Shown: positions 52,501 to 61,100 of the stretch, one piece after another | Numbering within the stretch: position 1 is the stretch's first letter | Layout of the letters: every line of letters begins with the position of its first letter | Source of the DNA: Lewinellaceae bacterium | GTDB taxonomy: Bacteria; Bacteroidota; Bacteroidia; Chitinophagales; Saprospiraceae | Length of the DNA stretch: 64,000 nucleotides | Direction: 5' to 3' | NCBI GenBank assembly: GCA_020636275.1 | Contig: JACJYD010000004.1 | Coordinates: 1 to 64,000 of the forward strand | Notes under the pieces: model-generated | The model's database searches: none | What the model was told of the DNA's origin: nothing | The model's input: only the letters and a program-made list of their open reading frames with translations | Position numbers and translations under genes: made by a program

Positions 52501-53834
52501 ATCGTGAAATTGATCACCAAAGGCATATTGATGTTTCCGCCACTCCGCTGAAAAAAGAAGAATGCGCTTGTACATCCTTCATAGGCCGTAGTGGTCCCTG
52601 TAAACGGCACGTTTGCGGTCACTTCTGCATCGCCACCTGCGTCAAAGCTGTTGGCTTCCAGGAATACGGCCGAATCGAAAACGGCATCACCGGCATCGCC
52701 GATCGCCAGTTTGATATGATAGGTCTCGCAGGGAATGACGTTCGCAACAGCCGTCAACACCACGGTAAAACCATCATATTGGCAGTCGTCGGTAGAAGGT
52801 GGCCCGGCAATCGGGTGACCGGCACAATCCGGGTCGCTGAACTGCGGGCTTCCCGCCGGGATATTCCCCACATAATAGGCGGAGTTAGTATTGTGGTTGA
52901 CGTTGTTGATGGCTACAGCTATATTCGAATTAGGCAGCACGGCAATATTGACGGCATTGTTGGAAAAGGGTCCGCTAATGCCCGGTCCGCTGAGGAAGAA
53001 CCCGAATACGTCGTTGAAAGTGGAATTCACGTAATCGCAGTATTCCTCCGAGGCGAAAACATATCGGAAGGTGATCTGCGATTGGGTAGGCGTGAAATCG
53101 AATTCCAGGATAGACGCGTCGAATATAGGCGCACCGTTTGCCGCCTGTGAAAGGTCCAGATCACCGCCGCCGCCAACGCTCCCTCCGGCGCCGGTGGCGT
53201 TGTTCGGGCCGGTAGCCGTGGCTACGTTACCGCTTGCCAGGATGACTCCCGAATTTAACCCGATGGAAGACATACCGCTTGAAAAACTGCCCCGGGCAAC
53301 CGCCGCCCCCGTGTGGGTGATCCCTTCCGTATCGAAACAGCCCCCTCCGATGAATACGTTGTCGACCAGGGTTTGAGCCGGTACACCGGGGAACGCAATG
53401 ATAGGCGTCAATTCGGGATTGCCCTGTGACGGTGGTTTTTGAACGCAACTGATACAGGAATAACTCAAATACATATTCCCCGAGCACCCTCCTTTGAGGT
53501 AATCGGAGTGCACGTATAAGACCTGACAGGAAGATTGAGCCACAAAATTAAAGATCGATTGTTTCGCGTTCCCATATCCCTCCAACTGAAGGACCGGCTG
53601 GCAGGATCCCATGGCAACTGCTTGCAAATGGTAGGTTTCTCCTTCCGTCAACTGGCACAAATGCACCTCCGTAACCGCATCTTCGATAAAGACCACTTCC
53701 CTACCGGAATTGCCCTGGAGGTCGATTACCTGAACTTTGCCTCCCCCACCGGAATACGATAAGGGCGTTTGAAAATTGGAAAAGCCGAATAAAGTGGGGA
53801 TAAACAATAGCAGGAGTAAAGATTGTGCTCTCAT
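46548..53834 (-). CDS. Giant T9SS type B exoprotein, paralogue 2
   Basis: 2,428 aa, with the same order and almost the same length as paralogue 1: signal peptide (MRAQSLLLLLFIPTLFGFS), choice-of-anchor L (about 161-401, FDFTPTQSQITFRYVFASEE), Calx-beta-like (about 411-501), PKD/Ig-like domains, two SprB-type repeats (about 678-821), sixteen PKD-like units (about 828-2175), an SprB-like linker and a type B C-terminal domain (about 2331-2428, YVPNIFSPNGDGENDVFM, ending FEGSVALVR). N- and C-terminal domains are nearly identical to those of paralogue 1, while the repeats are more diverged. It is divergent from the DUF6089 barrel gene. Surface adhesin is the likely role. Confidence 0.95.
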   Translation of the reverse strand: MRAQSLLLLLFIPTLFGFSNFQTPLSYSGGGGKVQVIDLQGNSGREVVFIEDAVTEVHLCQLTEGETYHLQAVAMGSCQPVLQLEGYGNAKQSIFNFVAQSSCQVLYVHSDYLKGGCSGNMYLSYSCISCVQKPPSQGNPELTPIIAFPGVPAQTLVDNVFIGGGCFDTEGITHTGAAVARGSFSSGMSSIGLNSGVILASGNVATATGPNNATGAGGSVGGGGDLDLSQAANGAPIFDASILEFDFTPTQSQITFRYVFASEEYCDYVNSTFNDVFGFFLSGPGISGPFSNNAVNIAVLPNSNIAVAINNVNHNTNSAYYVGNIPAGSPQFSDPDCAGHPIAGPPSTDDCQYDGFTVVLTAVANVIPCETYHIKLAIGDAGDAVFDSAVFLEANSFDAGGDAEVTANVPFTGTTTAYEGCTSAFFFFQRSGGNINMPLVINFTISGTATPGVDYSTLPTSVTIPAGQTFFMLPVNIIDDLIAEGTETIKITLFNPCSCTTSMAVLNIVDPPPVDVQITGGVVCQGLPIVIQPTITGGVQPMTYSWNPPSTSPVYVGFPQQSGIYTVTVTDYCGSTDTDTAQVTVYTLSAAISGTASVCQGGAPGFLNVSFTGVGPWNLTYIIDGGNAQTINGITANPYQLMVTQPGTYTIVAVTNGQCIGEGSGQGIVTEPQIDLQTAITDVACNGGADGSVDLSVSGGTGPYSYSWNNNAVTQNLDSLVAGTYSVTVEDSKGCTQEISAVVDEPAVLAAAANVLSGVDCTNPTGGAIDLNVSGGTIDYIYLWNTGDTIQDLTGLTSGNYTVTVTDANGCIQTASASIMGDTLIPTADIQVMGVVNCTNTAITLDGSASSGGSNYLYQWTANGGGLLTGDPNAPITTAEGGGTYELLVTDTLNNCFTAASVVVPEDFNTPVSDPGADQIINCLVGEVTLDGSGSTAGANIQYTWTTDTGNFTSPANVASPTADAPGIYTLVVSNSVNGCADTATVAVVTDLVDPVANAGADAVIDCFMPSIQLDGTGSSGGSEFTYLWTTADGNIVNDSTLVDPTIDQQGTYTLLVTNTINGCTSTDEVLVEDFSIDPTIQIGTPGLLTCAVTELSLDASGSDSGPEYTFDWAGLNGAVLVSGGDTPSPVVGSTGFFQLTLTNTSTGCQSVDSVEVFDNLIPPVANAGDSMTIACSLPDMQIDGSGSSSGPTISYAWVATNGGNIVSGANTAMPTINNPGTYILTVTDGDNGCMAQDTMDVVLDDNSPTAVAAAPQILNCAHPSVTINGLGSSLGANFNYAWSTQDGNILTGDGTLFPTVNQPGTYNLLVTNNTNGCTSQAAVTLGIDTLAPAAVIADPDLLTCAVTSIQLDGTLSSTGPEYTYSWSTADGNIVGDNSVPDPEVDQPGTYTLLVTNTTNGCTTSADMAVLQDILPPDANAGTTDVLTCGVTSLNLDGSGSSTGPDFSYQWTTPDGNIVSGANALDPLVDAPGFYELSVLDNANGCSSTDQVEITIDVTPPQAQIATPGILTCAVTSLTLNGGLSSGTSGLTYQWSTLDGNITGSTTAPMPTVNQPGQYQLIVTQSGNQCADTTSVTVAQNIVAPTAEAGPTFELDCGTPSLTLDGTGSSAGNFSYSWGTANGVIISGGNTLFPMVSAAGTYTLTVQDNANGCSSTDQVVVTLDANAPVSNAGPTQELTCAVTSLTLDGSGSSQGAEFTYAWSTGNGNIVQGATTTNPVVNAPGTYVLMVTNTLNSCETSSSVTITQNITPPLVEAGALATITCDDTVVSLNGGGSSTGPSYSYQWTTSNGNILSGGTSLTPQVDQPGTYTLLVTDNMNGCSASDMTTVTVDQMAPTVVIQTPGTLTCAVQQLNLSGSGSSTGAIFTYQWSTLDGNILSGATTLSPQINQPGTYTLLVHNNQNGCEASASTTVSQNTVPPTADAGATAELTCAVTSLQLNGAGSSSGANFTYLWTAGPGGAITSGATTLTPTVTEPATYTLQVLNTTNGCTSTDVVTVTEDVVQPTVIIDSPASLTCLVDQVSLDAVGSNSGAGYDLTWSAANGGHIVSTANILQPLVDAPGDYTLTILDLSNGCSSSLTVEVLQTLDPPGASAGPDFLLHCHQTTVQLQGSSPIGGSGEYVWTTSNGAFLNGANTPNPTVGTAGTYLLTVTNPANGCTSEDEVIVTESFPVDFNYVVDPPVCLGYPGFIQFGDVLGGSPPYQYSISGGFAFSGQTFYGALDAGTYDLVVRDANGCELYDEAFLAPGVDVQLDVEREVFLSLGESYEVQVFVNIDENDIETITWEPSLFLSCSDCLTPVVTPTHSIDYLVTVTTAEGCEGETRISFRVKKQANVYVPNIFSPNGDGENDVFMIFAGNQIAEVKQFEVFDRWGESVYQYAHFQPNDPAFGWDGKLRGQDVDPAVFTWYAEIEMIDGRVELFEGSVALVR
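47310..51350 (-). repeat. Sixteen ~252-bp PKD-like units in paralogue 2
   Basis: The pattern is the same as in paralogue 1 (LDGSGSS, WTTxDGNI, NGC). Position-specific features, such as the unusual unit 9 (SSGTSGLTYQWSTLDGNITG) and unit 16 (LQGSSPIGGSGEYVWTT), appear at the same place in both genes. Confidence 0.85.
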
Positions 53835-53897
53835 AGTCTCATTTTTTCATAAAAGCCGAAGTTATTGGATGGTTGGCATCTACCCAATGACATTTGT

Positions 53898-53905
53898 CAA
53901 ATATA
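53898..53905 (-). promoter_or_regulatory. Candidate -7 box for giant paralogue 2
   Basis: The minus strand reads TATATTTG (consensus TAnnTTTG), 63 bp before the ATG. A TTG is present on that strand but at a spacing of about 28 bp, longer than the usual 19. Confidence 0.4.
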
Positions 53906-54100
53906 GGGCTTTTACAGGGAAAGAAGGTAAGAACAACAGCATTCCAAATGCTTATTATATTGGAAATAGGCATTTCGCCGAAATTACTTCCCTCTCAACA
54001 CTAGACTATACTAACACCATATTTCGCTGCTTGGAATGAACCCGCTGGATAGCTTATGACATTATCATTGTGTAACCGCCGGAATGTGACATCCATCCCC

Positions 54101-54108
54101 TATTTTTG
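54101..54108 (+). promoter_or_regulatory. Candidate -7 box for the DUF6089 gene
   Basis: TATTTTTG matches TAnnTTTG, 81 bp before the ATG. A TTG occurs about 30 bp upstream, which is not the usual spacing. Confidence 0.4.
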
Positions 54109-54189
54109 TCTATATTATAACAATAAATCGCAGCCATCCGGCATTTTGTAAGGAGGTGCTCTTCCCCGGCGGCATAAAAACCAATCATT

Positions 54190-55038
54190 ATGAGATATCT
54201 ATGCATCCTTGTCTTCCTATTATCTGCTTCACTCCACGCCCAGGATATTTACAGCCTCGGAGTTAGCTTGGGTACCAGCAATTACCAGGGGGATCTCACT
54301 CCGGAAGGCATCTCCAACTTTGGAAGGACGAATGTAACAGGAGCGATCTTTCTCCGCATCCTCCATAGCGATTTCTTCAATACCCGTCTGAATTTACAGT
54401 ACGGGATCGTCGAAGCGCACGATGCCGACGGCGGACCGGGACGCGTTGCCCGAAACCTGAGTTTTCGAAGCAATATTTGGGAAGCAGCCCTCATCGAAGA
54501 GGTCAATCTGATCGGATACCACCCCGGAGGTGGCAAGCGCTTTTTCAGCCCCTACCTGATGGGCGGTGTGGCTATATTCCATTTTAACCCCACCACTCAA
54601 TACCTCGGTCAACGGGTCGAACTGCAACCCCTGGGTACGGAAGGACAAGGCATCCCGGGATTTTCAGGCCAATACAGCTTGTTCCAGGTGGCTATCCCCA
54701 TTGGTGGTGGGGTCAAATTAGCCTTGGGAAAGGACGCTACCCTCTCCATAGAAGTAGGTGGCCGGAAATTGTTTACAGACTATCTCGACGATGTCAGCGG
54801 CCCCTATGCCGATAGCCGCGTGCTGCTGGAGTACAACGGCCCGCTCGCTGCAGCCCTGGGCAACCGGATGGGCGAATACTACAATTCCGATCCAATAAAT
54901 TCGCCGGGTGCACCACGCGGCAATCCCAAATTCCTGGATTGGTACTTCTTCTCCACGGTTTCCATGTCTTTCCTCCTCGATGGAGATGGATCCCTGTTCG
55001 GTCGAAATATGCGGATCATTCCCTGCTTCCGGTTTTGA
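54190..55038 (+). CDS. DUF6089-family outer-membrane barrel (PorG-like)
   Basis: 282 aa. A signal peptide (MRYLCILVFLLSASLHAQ) precedes alternating amphipathic beta strands typical of an outer-membrane barrel: IYSLGVSLGTSNYQGDLTP, FFSPYLMGGVAIFHFNP, VAIPIGGGVKLALGKDATLS and IEVGGRKLFTDYLDDVSGPY. These match the DUF6089/PorG pattern (GxSNYxGDL near the start, xTDYLDDVSGxY near the end). PorG is an outer-membrane component of the type IX secretion or gliding machinery. The position between two type B T9SS giants suggests a dedicated export or anchoring role, which is inference. Whether this is the housekeeping PorG or a paralogue cannot be told here. Confidence 0.88.
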   Translation: MRYLCILVFLLSASLHAQDIYSLGVSLGTSNYQGDLTPEGISNFGRTNVTGAIFLRILHSDFFNTRLNLQYGIVEAHDADGGPGRVARNLSFRSNIWEAALIEEVNLIGYHPGGGKRFFSPYLMGGVAIFHFNPTTQYLGQRVELQPLGTEGQGIPGFSGQYSLFQVAIPIGGGVKLALGKDATLSIEVGGRKLFTDYLDDVSGPYADSRVLLEYNGPLAAALGNRMGEYYNSDPINSPGAPRGNPKFLDWYFFSTVSMSFLLDGDGSLFGRNMRIIPCFRF

Positions 55039-55052
55039 TCCTTTATTCTTAT

Positions 55053-55099
55053 AAAAAAAACAGGGTTCATCGCGTACAGCGCTGAACCCTGTTTTTTTT
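55053..55099. terminator. Bidirectional intrinsic terminator
   Basis: A 17-bp stem (55053-55069 with 55083-55099) with eight A on one side and eight T on the other, and a 13-nt loop. It lies between the convergent DUF6089 gene and giant paralogue 3 and serves both. Confidence 0.93.
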
Positions 55100-55115
55100 A
55101 TAGGACAAATTTTTC

Positions 55116-58100
55116 TTACCGTACCAAGGTCACATCCCCTTCAAAGATCTCCGTTCGACCGTCGATAAACTCGATCTCTGCAAACCAGGCAAAGACCGCC
55201 GGGTTCATCGGCAGACCCCGGTGCGAACCGTCCCAGCCGTATGCGGGGTTGTTGGGTTGGAAATGGTAGTATTCAAAGACCGTTTCTCCCCACCGGCTAA
55301 AGACCAGGAAGGACTTGATCTCCCGGATCCCTTCCGGTTTGGCGAAGATGTAGAAGATGTCGTTCTCCCCGTCTCCGTTAGGGGAGAAAATGTTGGGTAT
55401 ATAAACGGCAGGCCGCTTATCCAACAAGATCTGTACGGCTGCGGAGGCCAGACAACCGTCGTCGTTCATCACTTCCACCTGATAGGTCGTCGATTGCAAG
55501 GGAGAAGCAATGGGCGCCAGACAATCCGTACAACTCAACCCGGTGGCAGGCCACCAGGTGATCAGCTGGATATTTTCCTCGGGCAGGTTGACCAGCGCCT
55601 GCAACTGCACCGACTCTCCCAGTTGCATCTGAATGATCCCCTCCAGCGAAATTTCCACCGGAACAGGCGTCACAATGGTCTGGGTTTCGGGAGCCGTCTC
55701 ACAGCCCAGGGCATCCTGCACCACGATCGTATAGGTGCCTGGCGTCAGGTTGATGAACAACGGAGTGGACTGGAAGGTGTTGCCGCCGTCGATCGAATAG
55801 ATGTAGGGCGGGGTCCCACCCAATACACCCAGGATCTGGATCTGCCCATTGTCGCCATAACAAAGCGGTTGCCCGGGTACGTAGTCCGGATTCGCCGGTA
55901 CGTTTTCCGTAACCACCACCTCGTCGCTGGCCGAGCAACCATTATAGAGGTTGGTGACGAACAACTGGTAGGTCCCGGCACTGGAAATGGCAGGAGCCAG
56001 GGTATTGCCGCCGGTCAGGATCTGACCATCGCTTGTCGTCCACAACAATTGCAGGTTATTCGTCGATGCGCTGGCCGACCCACTGAGATATGCCACGTCC
56101 TCAAAGCAAGGCAGCGTAAAGCCATCCCCGGCATCGACGGTGGGCGCCACAATATCCTGAGACACCTGCACCGAACCGGTCGCCGTACATCCGTTGATAC
56201 CATTCAAAATGGTCAGGGCGTATGTGCCGGGTTGATCGACGACCGGCATCAGGGTCTGCCCGCCGGAAAGGATATTCCCGTTCGGGGTCACCCAGTTGGG
56301 CGCGAATTGCGAGCCGCTATCCGACGATAAGGCATTGAGCATGACTGTTTCCTGATCGCAGGTGAGCTGCCCCGGATTGGCGATCACCACCGAGGGCGGA
56401 ACGATGTCCTGTTGCACCAACACCTGATCGGACGTGACACATCCGTTCTCCTGGTCCGTGACGGTCAAGAGGTAGGTGCCGGGCTGATCGATCACCGGAT
56501 CGAGCAAATTGGCCCCGGAGATAATATTCCCATCCGGGGTGGTCCACGCATAGATCAGGTCGGTGCTGTTGCCGCTGGCTATGCCGTTTAATTGCAGGGT
56601 GGTCACCACACAGGTCAGGTCGTTTGCCGAACCTGCTTCCACAACCGGTGCGACGATATTCTGCAACACATCTAACGAAGTGGTCGTGCTGCATCCATTG
56701 AAGGTATTGAGCACCGTAAGGATGTATTGCCCGGGTTCATCGACCTGCGGCGAAAGGGTATTGCCTCCGGCAAGAATGTTTCCGTCCGGCGTGGTCCAGG
56801 TATAACCGAAAATCGCTCCGGTGCTCGACTCGGTGCCGTCCAGGATCAAAACAGGTACGGCACAGGTCAATATGCCGGGGGTGGTCGCAACCGCATTGGG
56901 CGAAACCACGTCCTGGCCGATCACCACATTGTCAACCGAAGCGCAGCCATTCTCCTGATTGGTCACCAGCAATTGATAAGTACCCGGCATATCGATCACA
57001 GGAACGAGCGAAGTGGCCCCCGATAGAATATTGCCGTTACCCGTCGACCATTGGTAGGAATAGGGCGCTCCTGTGGAGGAACCGTTGCCGTTGAGCTGTA
57101 ATTGCGTCACTGTACAGGTCAGCAAATCCTGTGGGCCCGCTTCGGCCAGGGGCGCGATCGTATCGATCGGCACGACCACTTCATCGGTAGTCACACAATC
57201 ATTATTCGTATTGGTCACTACCAAAGTATATGTACCGGGCTGGTTGACCAATGGGGTCAGGGTATTGCCGCCGGAGATCACATTCCCGTCGGCCGTCATC
57301 CAGGAATAGACAAAGTTTGCCCCTACATCCGATCCGGCGCCGTCGAGCTGGATAGCCGGTACGGCGCAGGTCAACGGATCGGCTGAGCCGGCTACGGCCG
57401 CCGGATAGGAAACACCCGTCGTGATGACGACCTCATCGGTGGTGCTGCATCCGTTGTCCTGGTTAAATACCTCCAGGGCGTACAGGCCGGCAGCATCTAC
57501 TACCGGTGAAAGGGTGTTGGCCCCACTCTGAATGTTCCCGTCCGTTGTGGTCCAGGTATAGGTAAAGTTGCTTCCCGGACTACCGTCCCCGCTCAGCGCG
57601 ATGGAGGTAAGCGAACAGGTCAGTTCCGATCCGGGACCGGCGTCGGCCAATGGCGGCACAAAGTCATCGGTCACCAATACCACATTGCTCGACACGCAAT
57701 GGTTGACCGTATTGGTGATGGTCAGGACATAGGTGCCCGGCCCATCCACTTCCGGCGAACCGGACGTGGCGCCGTTGAGGATGTTCCCATCAGCAGTCGT
57801 CCACAAATAAGCGAACTCGCTGCCGGAGGAAGAAGCGCTGCCGTCGAGCTGGATCTGGGGATTGTAGCAGTTCAACAAACCCTGAGGTCCTGCATCGGCT
57901 ACCGGATAGGCCAGGTCTTCCACGATTTCCACCGAAGCATCGTTCGGACAGCCGTTTTGCACGTTGGTCAGGGTGAGCAAATAGGTACCGCCCTGATCTA
58001 CCATCGGGTTGGGCGTATCGCCACCACTCAGAATATTTCCGTCGGCAGTCGTCCAGAGGAAGTCCATGGGGGCGCCTCCGGCATTTCCGGAACCGGAAAG

Positions 58101-61100
58101 GGTCAATACCGTATCCGCGCAATTGATGATGCCATCCGGCCCGGCATCCACAAGTGGAACTGCAAAATCGGAATCCACCACCGTCTGGGTCTGCGTACTG
58201 CAGCCGTTACTGTTGTTCAATACAGACAATACATAGGTGCCCGGCGCATCGACGGATGGATTCAAGGTGGTTTCATTTCCGGTAAAATTCCCGTCCTGGG
58301 TCGACCAGTCGATGGAGATGTTGGGCAACCCGCCGGCGGAAGCGCTCAGACTGATCTCCGGATGGTAGCAGTTCAACTGCTGTGGATTGGCGATGGAGAG
58401 CGCCGGCGCCACGGTATCGGGCAGGATCTGTACCGTTTGGTTCGTTACGCAGAAATTGATCGTATCGTTGATCGTCAGGGTATAGGTTCCCGGCATATCG
58501 ACGATAGGCGTCAGGGTCTCCGTCCCGCTGAGGAAATTCCCGTTGGGCGTCGACCAGGTGTAGACGTAGTTAGGTCCCTGCGAACTGCCTGTACCATCCA
58601 GGGTCACCGTCGGGAACACACAATTGTAGGGGTTCGAAGGCGCCACATCAGCCACCGGTACATCGACATCCTGGGTGATCTCCACCATGGCCTCTGCCGT
58701 ACAGTTATTGATCGTATCGGTTACGACAATGGTATACTGGCCCGGCTCGTTAACCACCGGACTCAGGGTGCCCTGTCCGCTGATGACATTGCCCTCGTCG
58801 GTGGTCCACAGGTACTCAAATCGATCGGTATTCCCGGAAGCCGTTGCCTGCAACTGGATCTCGACCAGGGTACAGGTCAGGTTGCCGCCGGGACCTGCAT
58901 CGACGACCGGCAGCTCCGTATCCTGGACAACTGTCAGTTGGGTGCTGGAGAAGCAGCCGTTGAAGGTGTCGAGCACGGTCAGGGTGTATAGGCCCGGGGC
59001 GTCGACCTCGGGAAGCAGGGTATTCTCCCCGCTGAGAATATTTCCGTTGGCCGTAGTCCAGCCATAGACGATATCCGTTCCGCCCGTAGAGGCTGTCCCG
59101 TCGAGGGTAATGACCGGATCGAGGCACCCCATCAGGATGGGTTCGGCTGCAGCCGCCACCGGAACTACCACGTCTTCGTCGACCCATACTTCATCCGAAG
59201 ATGCACAAGTATTATCCACGTTGTACACTTGAAGCGTGTAGGTACCGGGGGCGTCGATTTGCGGAGTGGTGGTATTTGCACCGGAAACGATATTTCCATC
59301 CGGAGTCGTCCATTGATAGATCAGGGAAGGCCCGCTATCCGAAGCCGTGCCGTCCAGTTGCAATTGCGTCACCGCACAGGTCAGTATTTCATCTCCACCG
59401 GCAGCTGCCTGCGGCACGAGGATATCCTGGCTCACGACGACCTGGTCAACACTGGCGCAGCCTGTCGCGGGGTTCACCACATCCAGCACATACGTTCCCG
59501 GAGCGTCGACCATGGGATGCAGGGTAGTCTGCCCGGAGGTGAAATTGCCGTCGGCCGAGGACCAGGTGAAATCCAGATTCGATCCGTTACCGAGGGTGGC
59601 GTTGAGCTGCACTTCTTCGATCGTGCAGTTCAGTTCCTGCGGCGGGGCCAGCGCGATGGTCGGCAGCACCACGTTTTCCGTCACCACGACCTGCCCGTCG
59701 GAAGAGCAATTGTTCGATTGGTTGTAAATGTTCAACTGGTAGGTGCCGATGCTCGACACGACCGGCGTCAGCGTATTGGCGCCACTCACGATCTCCCCGT
59801 CCGGGGTAGTCCAGGTATACACATAATTCGGTCCGGTAGCGGAAGCGCCGGCATTGAGGGTCACTTCCGGATCGGCGCAGGTAATGATGTCGGGGGGTGC
59901 AATGAGGAGCGTAGGATTTACAATATCTTCCGGTACGGTCACCCCTCCCCCATTGATACATCCGGTAGTGGTGTTCACAATGGTCAGAATATAGGTGCCG
60001 CCCTGGTCGACCGTCAAGAGCAGGGTTCCCTGTCCGCTGACGATATTGCCGTTGGCCGTGTTCCAGGTATAGGAAAAGTTGCCCTGATTGGACGATGCCG
60101 ATGCATCGATGACCACTTGCGGATTGAAACAGTTCACCTCATCCGGCGGCGCGATAACGACCGAGGGAAGCGTGATATTCTGGTCAACGGTTACAAAGGA
60201 GGAAGACTGACATCCGTTGGCCAGGCTGGTCACCGTCAGTTGGTACTGCCCGGGCAGGTTGACGAGCGGATTCAGCGTATTGGCTCCGGAAACGATATTT
60301 CCATTGGTAGTCGTCCACAGGAACGTAAAGTTCGGCCCGGAAGAGGAGTTGGTCCCGTTCAGGGTAACGACCGGATGGATGCAGGTGATCGTTTGCGGCG
60401 GACCGGCATTGGCGATCGGTACGTTTTCATCGACTATGACGGAGGTCGAAGCAGAGGTAGTACAGCCGTTCGTGGTATTGGTCACCGTCAGGGTGTAGGA
60501 CCCCGGAGCGTTCACGATCGGGAACAAGGTATTGCCTCCGCTGACGATATTGCCGTTGGGGGTGGTCCACTGATAGGTGAAATTATTCCCCGAACTCGAC
60601 CCCGCACCGATGAGTTGTACCTGGTTGATCACACAGGTCAGTTCCTGCACGGGACCTGCCGTGGCCACCGGCGGAACCAGGTTGGTCGGCACGACCACCG
60701 GGAAGGATGCAGTACAATCGTTGTTGGTGTTGGTCACCGTCAGGGTATACAGGCCACCGGCTCCGACAGTCGGGGTAAGGGTATTGCCCCCGCTCAGGAT
60801 GACCCCGCCCACCGTGGTCCAGTTATAGGCGAAATTGGGTCCGGTACTCGAACCCGCGCCGTTGAGCTGCACCTGCGTAACCGCACAGGTGATGGTCGGT
60901 GGAGAGGCGACCACCGCGATCGGAGGCGTAATGTCCTGGGTGACGATCACCTGGTCGGTGGCCGTACAACCATTGGTTGTATTGGTCACCGTCAGGTTGT
61001 ACGTGCCGGGTTGGTTGACCGTCGGCGTAAGCGTGTTCCCGCCGCCGATCACGCCGGGTCCCGTCCACAAATAAGTAAACCCGGACCCCGAACTGGAGCC

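Larger units (their letters stand above)
53835..54189. other. Divergent intergenic region
   Basis: 354 bp, A/T-rich, between giant paralogue 2 and the DUF6089 gene. Apart from two -7 box matches facing outward (53898-53905 minus, 54101-54108 plus), I see no gene, repeat or strong hairpin. Confidence 0.6.
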
